From Blattamonas nauphoetae (taxonomy: Eukaryota > Preaxostyla > Oxymonadida), in assembly GCA_033064195.1 (NCBI GenBank), contig JARBJD010000144.1, positions 115,498-179,497 on the forward strand: a DNA stretch of 64,000 nucleotides, given 5' to 3'. A model generated the notes under the pieces. The model did no database searches and was not told the origin of the DNA. It saw only the letters and a program-made list of their open reading frames with translations. Position numbers and translations under genes: made by a program. The stretch's first letter is position 1, and each line of letters begins with the position of its first letter. Below, in pieces: positions 56,741 through 64,000 of the stretch.

Positions 56741-58114
56741 CAGGGTGAGCCAAAAGTAATAGACATGGGACATAATTCTTTTTCGGGACATAATTCCGTC
56801 TTTGAGCGATCTATAGACAAGTACGGTCTAATATTTGTGAATATTATTCGTGAACTGGTATGTTCACGCCACAAGAGAATCAATGGAAAGGTAAAATTGT
56901 CTTGAAGTGGAGAAAGGAAAATCAAGGTATGATCTTCCCACAACCAATGTGAAAGGTCTCCGTTCTCCGAGAAAACTCATATCCCAATCCTTCTCACCTG
57001 CCACGTCTCAGATGACATGACGAAAACTTAATACCAAGAGTCCAAAATATTGATAAACTCGATAATGGATGTGATCAAACAGCCTAAATACCCTCTTGCC
57101 CGCTCAAAATCCCCGATCAAGGATCCTGACTTCGATTTGCCAACTCGCGGACAATGACCTGATGTTCGCTGAAATGCTATTCGGGTGTGTTTTCCTTCAT
57201 ACACAACTCAATTGATCAATTTTTCAACAACAATTGTTTCATCACTTTTCTTGCCAATATCTCCCTGTTTCCTTCATCACTCAATTTCCTTCTTGTTTTT
57301 CACATTTTTCAGTGTTTATCCATCCAACTTTGTTGATTCAACAAATTAGACGAACAGGTTGGTCCTCCACCAATCCAAAAGGATCCAGCCTCTTTTCCGT
57401 GTTTTGCACGTTTGCTCTCTTTCTCATTCCTTCTTTTCATCCTCTTCACAAATTTAGGCAAGCACAGGGATACCATGTCGTCATACTTTGATCGTGGATG
57501 CAGAAAGAGATCTCTCCAATTGAAGGACGGATCACGTTCATCTCAACTTCATACATTTCACACGTGTTTTCATTCAGTTTTTATTGATCTTTTTTTCGTT
57601 ACCATATGGAAATAGTTAATGTGAGAATCGAGATCAGCCCATAACAAATGAGAAAAGCAATGAGATTCCCGAAAATCTCCATTTGAGTTCACACTCCTTT
57701 AGAAGGTGTAATAAGCTTCCTTCAATCTCTCCTTTACTCTACAACTGTCCTTGTTGCGTATTTATGATGAAATGTGAATTATGTCTCCAAATTCAATTGA
57801 GTCCCACATCTATAACCTTCATCCCACAATTGTGTTTTATGTCATCTTTTCGAAAACAAACATCAAATAGAGATCGTTGTCGCTATACTGTTTGCTCACC
57901 ACCTCATTCACTGATTTCTTTCTAATCAACTTCAGTGCAGTGTACGAATGAAGTCAGATCGTTCGCATGTCGATTTCTGACAAAACGAACGAGAATTCAG
58001 TTAAGCTTTAATGATCACTCTTCATATTTCACGTCTTGAAACTCTCTTTTTAACTTTTGTCGAAAAAGGCTTTGATCGGCCCCCTAGAGAAGGTTACTTT
58101 TGGCTCACCCTGTA
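56741..58114. mobile_element. nested mariner-like element, TA-bounded, 1.37 kb
   Basis: Left end ACAGGGTGAGCCAAAAGTAA (about 56740-56759) matches the reverse of TTACTTTTGGCTCACCCTGT at about 58093-58112, each next to TA. The GGGTGxxCCAAAAGT type is typical of mariner ends. The interior is AT-rich without a readable transposase, so this is a decayed or non-autonomous copy inserted into the larger element. Confidence 0.75.
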
Positions 58115-58760
58115 GGAGGTGGAGAGTGTAATGGACTGACAATAGAACGATCTCGTTGATATTGCATTCGATTTGACTTTCTTTCTCGTTCCTTTGCCAC
58201 AAATTGGTGCTAATTGTCCATATTGCGTGTGGGTGACTGATCATGCTCATTCTCTTGATTTACTGTTCTGATAAGAGAAACGAACTGAAAGGATGATAGC
58301 GAATGATCAAACATCTGTCAATGCTTTCACATTCTTGATGAAATGTGACAAAAGCCCTCCAAAACGAAAGATCGTCTGATCAACCTTTGTCTGCTCCTTT
58401 GTGAGCGACCTCTCCGATTTTTCGATGTTTCATCCCTTTTTCTTCGCTTTGAGTGCTTCCAGCCGTTTTGTCGCTCATCATATCCAGATTTGTCGCTAAT
58501 TGTTTGAACAAGATGCGGATCTAACTTTAACATCAGAACGTGGATTAGGACGCCTTGCACAACTTCTGCGAGCAGTGGAGGATGATCGTTTGTGACTGGT
58601 ATGACAAAAATTTAGGAGCAGTGCTTTGTCTTTGTCGACACTGACATTGAGGACGGTAAATGGTTGGAGAGGAGACGGTGTTCGCGAGATTGAAGTGCAT
58701 TGAGTGGAGTATTACAGAATCTTAATAAATGTACAGAAAAACAGTGACACGGAATGAAGA

Positions 58761-59198
58761 TCAGACGAGAGAGAGTTCAGCATGGAAGAGACACATATTC
58801 GAAGAAGAAGATGAATACATAATGTTCACCAATTCAAGAGAGAAGGATTGGCTCAATCTTGATTCGGCACATACCCACTGATAAAAGCGACAAATGGATC
58901 GACGTCCAAATTCAAGTGAAGCGTCTCTCCTGAAGATAAATATCGATGAACTGAGATCACAACTCTCAAACCTTGAAGCTGAACGACGATTTATGGTTAA
59001 TAGAAGGTCGAGCGACACGCACACAACCGCCTGAAGTAAAGTGGGAGAATCTCTGTCAATGAAGATGAAGAAGAGATGATCGAGAACAATAGACATTGGG
59101 TCAGTGGCAGACATGAGGAGAGGGGGATGAAGGCTATGAATGTGAACAGAGCAGAGAGCGATCACGGGAGTTGAGATAAATTGGGTGAGGATCTTCAC
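58761..59198 (-). pseudogene. coding fragment overlapping right terminal repeat
   Basis: MKILTQFISTPVIAL (within the right arm) continues into a hydrophobic and Ser-rich sequence for about 145 codons. The left arm encodes the same start and then diverges with a stop. It may be a promoter-proximal exon duplicated with the terminal repeat; function unknown. Confidence 0.3.
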
Positions 59199-59288
59199 AC
59201 AATTTCTGATTCGGTTTCATTTCAAGTATTGAAAGGTTATTAAACGTAGTGAATGTCATATATATCTGAGAAATAAAGGAAGATCAAA

Positions 59289-59362
59289 AGTCAAAAAAGT
59301 CGATGACAGGAATTGAACCCGGGTCCGCCGTCTCAAAGTCCGTCATAATTACCACTAAACCA
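59289..59362 (-). other. tRNA-Gln(TTG)-like sequence in right arm
   Basis: Reverse complement of the copy at 55308-55374, with the same A-box, B-box and CTTTGAG loop. It follows from the inverted duplication of the arms. Confidence 0.5.
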
Positions 59363-59496
59363 CGAATGATCAAAATTTCTATCTTCTTCAATCCTTATGT
59401 TATATGACATTCTTCCCCTGTGTTCGAGATTCTCCCTGTGATTGAGATACTCCTGGGATCGAGTTTTTCCCTGAAAATTGAGGTACCCTTGAATCA

Positions 59497-60480
59497 ATGA
59501 GAGAACTGTTCACTAGTCTCTGAGTATGTCAGAAATAATGTGCCGGTGACGTATGTTCATGGGGAATCAAGAATTTTTATTTCAATGAAGATCAAAGCCG
59601 AAATGAGTCGACAAAATACAATTCACAAATGATTGAGAAAATGATTGATCACAATCTCTCGACAACCAACGAGAATTCGGCAGTGATCGACTCACTACAG
59701 AGAGACAACAGAAGCACACAAGACAGCGATATCTTCAATTCAGAAAGTGGTGAGCACAAATGGATCAATCCACGACACCAGAAGTGGAGGATTGATCAAT
59801 GTGAATGGAGCGAAGTGGAACATATCAGAGGATCACTTCCGAAGTATCCTGGAACCTATCCGGCTTCAACATTTAAGTCTGGCATATCAATCTCACAATC
59901 GATTTCAGAAACCTCAGAATTCAGTTCAATGGTGATGGCATCGCAATGTGGTCACCGTGTGATTCACCAGCATTGTATTACTACGATGAGGACACTGGTT
60001 CAGGAGTATTTTCAATATCACCAACAGGAAGTTTTCTCAGTTGTCAGACAGAAGAGTGAAAAGAAATATTGAAGACCATACCCTGATGTTCTTGAGCAAC
60101 TGAATAAAGTTGAAATCGTACGCTACCAATTCAACACATTCGACTCGAAGATCAACAAAGTCACGAAGCAAATCGAGAACAGAAACCAATGAAGAACACT
60201 TGAAGAACTGCAAAGAGAAATGTGAATGCCTGAAGGAAGAGTGAGAAGAAACACATTGGTGTGATTGCTCAACAGATCAAGAAATATTCCATGAAGTCGT
60301 GAATGATTCGAATCAGACTGTCTTCAAGTTGATTATGCAGAACTCTCTTGCTTCTGTATCAAAGCCATTCAGGAACTGAGTAATATTGTCGGACATCAAC
60401 AGACCTCATCAATGAACTCATACAAAATATAATTCACTGATCAATATTCCAACATGAGATCAACCAGAAATTCATAGTAC
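59497..60480 (+). pseudogene. decayed ORF copy 2, 3' part and flanking coding remnants
   Basis: SEYVRNNVPVTYVHGESR (about 59522) is the continuation of copy 2. From 59629 an open frame of 147 codons (MIEKMIDHNLSTTNENSAV...) includes a Cys/His segment (ASQCGHRVIHQHCITTM) and ends at 60072. Downstream short frames (EQLNKVEIVRYQFNTFDSKI) appear shifted. Several frames alternate, as expected for a decayed gene. No family is recognised. Confidence 0.35.
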
Positions 60481-60899
60481 TCTTTGATTATTTTTCCATT
60501 GATTGACTCTTTAGTTTTCATCTCGATTGGCTCCACCAGAACTGTCTTTGAACCAGATCTTCACAATTGATTGTCAGTAGTTTATTCCCACTTCTTTCCT
60601 TCGCGATCTGTTCATTACGAAGCAACAAATGAGTCATTGGATGCATCAGTCTGAATCAATCACCATGGATTGTGATGTGCTGAGAATGTCTTTTGAAATG
60701 ACTGTCGATGCAGCATCACTTTCTTCTTTCACATGAATGAGTTTGCAGTCAAAGTGAACATATTTTTGTTTTCTAGAATTGGTAAAATCCGGAGGAGTTG
60801 AGCAGTGTAGAAATTTTGAATTGAAATAGCCTTGACCATCTTGGTTTCTACAAAATAAAATATCATATTTGATTTAGTAAAATGACTTCGTCATTCTAG

Positions 60900-63240
60900 A
60901 AATGCTTTGCATTAATATCCTCTCTTCACTTCTTCATATGCTTCTTGGAGTCGACGATCAATGACATATCGCACTCGTGGTTGTCCATTCTCAATCCAGA
61001 ACAACCAGTATGTTGCCTGATGTAGTGCGAGAATTGGTGGAGGAGGACCATCTTTAGTTGATGTGAAATATGGATCAAGTTCTCCTGATTGATTGGTGTT
61101 CCTCTGTAGACAATGTTGACTGATTCTGCTGTTGAAATACCTCCTTCACCACCAGCGATTTCACTTCGATCTGTTGGAACCATAAATGTGAACAAGTAGC
61201 ATCAGTTGCAGCTCTACTTCTCACTTTTGTAAAGTCTTGTCCATGATAGTGATACGTGATGTGACGAGGAAGCACATATTGAATTCTCAAACTCTTCGGT
61301 TGCTGAACAGCCAATAAAATCACCATTCACCATCACCATTTGATAAAACTCTGGCGAGATTGATGACATTGGGAAATTAGGGAAGTTGGATCCAAGCATT
61401 TCGAGTGACCAACATATTGAGGATTTCTGAAGACTGTACATTCATTTGGTCTTTCTGGGAACAAGCACATGAGATTCATGAAGTTGTTGAGTTTGATACT
61501 GATGTTGTTCTGATCCCATTGCATTTGCTTTTGATTGGAATGATTGTGTATCAATTCTTTCTGCTTTCAGGACGTACAGAGTCTTTGAATAAGTGTTGAT
61601 CAGTGATTGTTTTGTTGCATCAGTTATTTGATAGCCGTAGCAAATTGATGTGACTTTATCAACTGATGTATTAAGAACAGTCGATGTGGATTTCATGAAT
61701 AAAGTCTTTGCAACGACTCCATTTGTGCTTTGAAGCTCAAGCATTTGGTATTGCTGAACCGGATTTCCGATTTGTGTGAATTCCTGCGTCAAAGGAGTGT
61801 AATCTCCGTTATGCATTATTGCATTCGAGATTGACCCACTGTATTCAATGCTATATTACCCCAGATGCAGAATCAGTTGATTCCTGAATATGTTTTCGAA
61901 TGACAGTTGATGGTCGAATGGGACAATACACAAGTGAATCAGTTGTTGAAATGAAATCAAATAAATTACCAAAGATCGAATGTGGATATTGATCAAATGT
62001 ACTCAATGGCAGTAAATTAACAAACGGAATCACCAACGGAATTGTCATTGTGATTGATGGAAATGGCTTACTGTTTGTGAAAATTGGAGTGTTAATAGAA
62101 TCCACAGGCACTTGGATCCATTCTCTGAACATTTTCCCAAAGACTGTAGCAATGCTTCATATTGTTTTCTCTTCTTGTGACTTGAATGTGTGATACAGAA
62201 ATGATTCGTGAACATGATTATTCTGGAGTGGATTGTCAATAATATTCCCTTGACTATCGACGAGTCATGTCTCAATTGCATCTGATGATGATGATTTGAA
62301 TCGAAGAACATTCCGTACAATCCACCTTCTTCAATGGTAAGTGTCTCCGTAGGCTTGGTTACTGAAACAGTGATAGTTAGATCGATACGCAGATGACTCT
62401 TCGAAACTCAGTCACATCATGTCCGTCATAGCACAATGGAACTTCAATCTCATCTGTGATTCTGCACGGCATTGGAGGATTTGTTGGATGCACTTCTTGG
62501 ATGGAATAGACATGAGGGTTCTGAATCCACTGTTTTGGCATGTATGATTGGACTTCGATTTGCTCAATTAATGTTGATGTTGGTTTGGATTGATTTGCTC
62601 TGATACTTCTCATTTATAGAAAATAAAAATACAATATCATTATTTTCTTTTACTGTTTTATGATTTCAGTATTCCAAGTTCCTTATTTTAATGCTTTCAA
62701 TGTAATGATTTGGATAGTACTCAGGTTCGTCATTTACGAATCGTAAGACCCACCATGGTTGCTGTTATTTGCTAGTATCGGTGCGGGAGGATGAGTAAAT
62801 GTTGTCATATCACCACCACTTTGGCTTAGGTTGTATACATTGTAGTATGTGTCAATATTGCCTTGATAAGATGGGTTGAGATCTCAAAGTGACTGGAACA
62901 TTTTGACCTTTGGAACTGATTGAATCGTTGCAGTTCGTTGGGCATCCACTTCTCTGGGTTGAGAAGCATAAAAGAAAATCTGTATTGTCATGAATCGGAC
63001 GTACTCTTGTCATCGTTTCACCCAGGATATGTGCCATCACCAGTGAGTTTATCTTCAACAGGAGAGATCCGCCAGTGATCAAGCTCAAGATCATCTGGAG
63101 CAGTGGGTATGCATCGAGATTGAGAGTTGATGATGCAAATTGATAGAAGCTGAGCTCAATTGTTGTATGCAGGTTGTTCTGGATAGTATTTGTTGAGTAG
63201 ATTCCTTGGATGTTCTTCTGCAGTGGTTGTGGAAACAAGT
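60900..63240 (-). pseudogene. long broken coding region, possibly virus-like capsid-derived
   Basis: Minus-strand coding quality extends over about 2.3 kb but is split by many stops and shifts. Readable pieces include KPFPSITMTIPLVIPFVNLL (about 62050), TDATKQSLINTYSKTLYVLK (about 61620), QNPHVYSIQEVHPTNPP (about 62500), and a 3' piece RVRYVIDRRLQEAYEEVKRG ending TAA near 60917. Beta-strand-rich blocks of this kind suggest a jelly-roll capsid protein of an endogenous Maverick/Polinton-like or other protist virus, but without alignment this is tentative. The breaks make it non-functional as read. Confidence 0.35.
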
Positions 63241-64000
63241 GACTTCATTGTCATGTAATGTCTAAACGGGGGCATAATATCCTTGGCATTAGAGAACCAT
63301 TTGCAAGTACAATCAATACCTGATGGAGTAGGTGTCTTCTGAAATGGATAGAATGATATCTTCTCAGCTGGAATTGTTCAAGGACGATTCTGATACATCT
63401 ACTTCAGATTCTCTTTGCGATATTTTCATCTGGTATCAGCACTCGTACAATAAATATCAATGCGATAATCCATAATGTTTAGAAATCAATGTAGATCCAC
63501 ATATTCAGGTTCTTTTGCTGACAGTTCCAGCTGATTATAAACAATATCTTGAGTTACAGTTGGTTGCAGAATGATTGACCAATTTGAACGAAATTCTTTG
63601 TGGATGAAGTAACGAAGTTGGTAAAATGGACGATGCTGGATACAGTTGAGAATTGACTCTATCTTTGGTGCTGCTGCGGATCATTAACGATTGACGATAG
63701 GGGTATCTTTCAAAGTGAGTTCAGGATTTACAGGGGAACAACAAACGAATGCATCTGAGTGTTTTCGAGACTCGACCCCCTCTTTTTTACAATCCGACTT
63801 GTTCCATATTGATCAAAAGTGAGGGAGGTGGGAAAAGGTTTAGTTTTTCAATAGTTCGGGTTGCGCAGGTTACACCAGTTTTATCTTTTTAGATTGGATC
63901 CGTGCAATTCACAAATTGTCCAGCGATCTCAATTCCTCAATGGAATTAAGTATAAATGATGAACAAAGGACGATAGAATCAGTAGTAACAATGGAAAGAA
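63241..64000. other. AT-rich terminal region, no gene seen
   Basis: Short frames only. It may hold further decayed parts of the adjacent element. No repeat or RNA gene is recognised. Confidence 0.35.

Larger units (their letters stand above)
55122..59488. mobile_element. 4.37-kb transposon-like element with long terminal inverted repeats and an 8-bp target duplication
   Basis: Left terminal repeat runs from about 55122 to 55535 and the right, reversed, from about 59160 to 59488. Ends share GGGT(GT/AC)CTCAATTTTCAGGG. TTGAATCA flanks both ends (55114-55121 and 59489-59496), consistent with an 8-bp target-site duplication. Each arm contains a tRNA-like sequence and a peptide-coding stretch (VKILTQFISTPVIAL). 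The interior has broken coding pieces and a nested mariner-like insertion. Long arms with an 8-bp duplication recall hAT, Mutator or Merlin-type elements, but no transposase was recognised. Confidence 0.7.

Noticed and set aside
55308..59362. Functional tRNA-Gln pair
   Set aside because: The anticodon-like loop TTG and T-run are suggestive, but the acceptor stem cannot form, and the two copies are simply the two arms of an inverted repeat.
1..64000. CRISPR arrays or bacterial operons
   Set aside because: No spaced direct-repeat arrays of that type and no ribosome-binding sites; genes are intron-containing and eukaryotic.

Overview
This window is nuclear DNA of a microbial eukaryote. Conserved eukaryotic proteins (MSH6, ALG13, NOP58, SmF, VPS4, PIWI, dehydrodolichyl diphosphate synthase, PDI with an ER-retention tail) are split by many very short GT-AG introns, mostly 28-65 nt. 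Exons are relatively GC-rich with C-ending codons, and introns and spacers are AT-rich. PDI ends in HIEL followed directly by TAA, and VPS4 ends at its family-typical C-terminus with TAG, so the standard genetic code applies. A compact, intron-rich excavate such as an oxymonad would fit, but that assignment is inference.

About 1-45 kb is a gene-dense core with genes on both strands and spacers of roughly 50-400 bp. In order it holds MSH6 (partial, -), ALG13 (+), NOP58 (+), a possible tiny gene (-), a PRPP synthetase-like protein (+), SmF (-), an RRM protein (-), a NAP/SET chaperone (+), a BFR1-like coiled-coil protein (-), VPS4 (-), small genes, a U-box protein (-), PIWI (+), a TMEM62-like phosphoesterase (-), a disordered protein (-), a UBA/coiled-coil protein (-), dehydrodolichyl diphosphate synthase (+), PDI (+), an approximately 1,800-residue unknown protein (+), a disordered protein (-), two unknown proteins (+), a small split gene (-), a nucleostemin-like GTPase with degraded motifs (-), a long Pro/Gln-rich gene with in-frame stops (+), and three minus-strand genes or remnants that end in multi-pass membrane proteins. 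Several modules recur: RNA and ribosome biogenesis (NOP58, SmF, GNL3-like, RRM), N-glycosylation and ER (ALG13, DHDDS, PDI), membrane traffic and ubiquitin (VPS4, U-box, UBA), and genome defence or repair (MSH6, PIWI).

From about 45 kb to the end the character changes to AT-rich, repeat-rich sequence. It contains a frameshifted Tc1/mariner element with clear terminal repeats (46.0-47.5 kb), a near-perfect inverted repeat with about 383-bp arms (48.5-49.4 kb), a 604-bp TA-bounded MITE-like element (49.8-50.4 kb), a possible DDE-transposase fragment (50.9-51.5 kb), tRNA-like sequences and tandem repeats (51.8-52.4 kb), and two related decayed reading frames. The second of these frames is interrupted by a 4.37-kb element (55,122-59,488) with long terminal inverted repeats and a candidate 8-bp target duplication. 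That element itself hosts a 1.37-kb TA-bounded mariner-like insertion. The last 3 kb carry a broken minus-strand coding region, possibly derived from a virus-like capsid gene. The most distinctive observations are the layered 4.4-kb element, the PIWI protein with a degraded catalytic tetrad, and very short introns, some a multiple of three in length and carrying in-frame stops.
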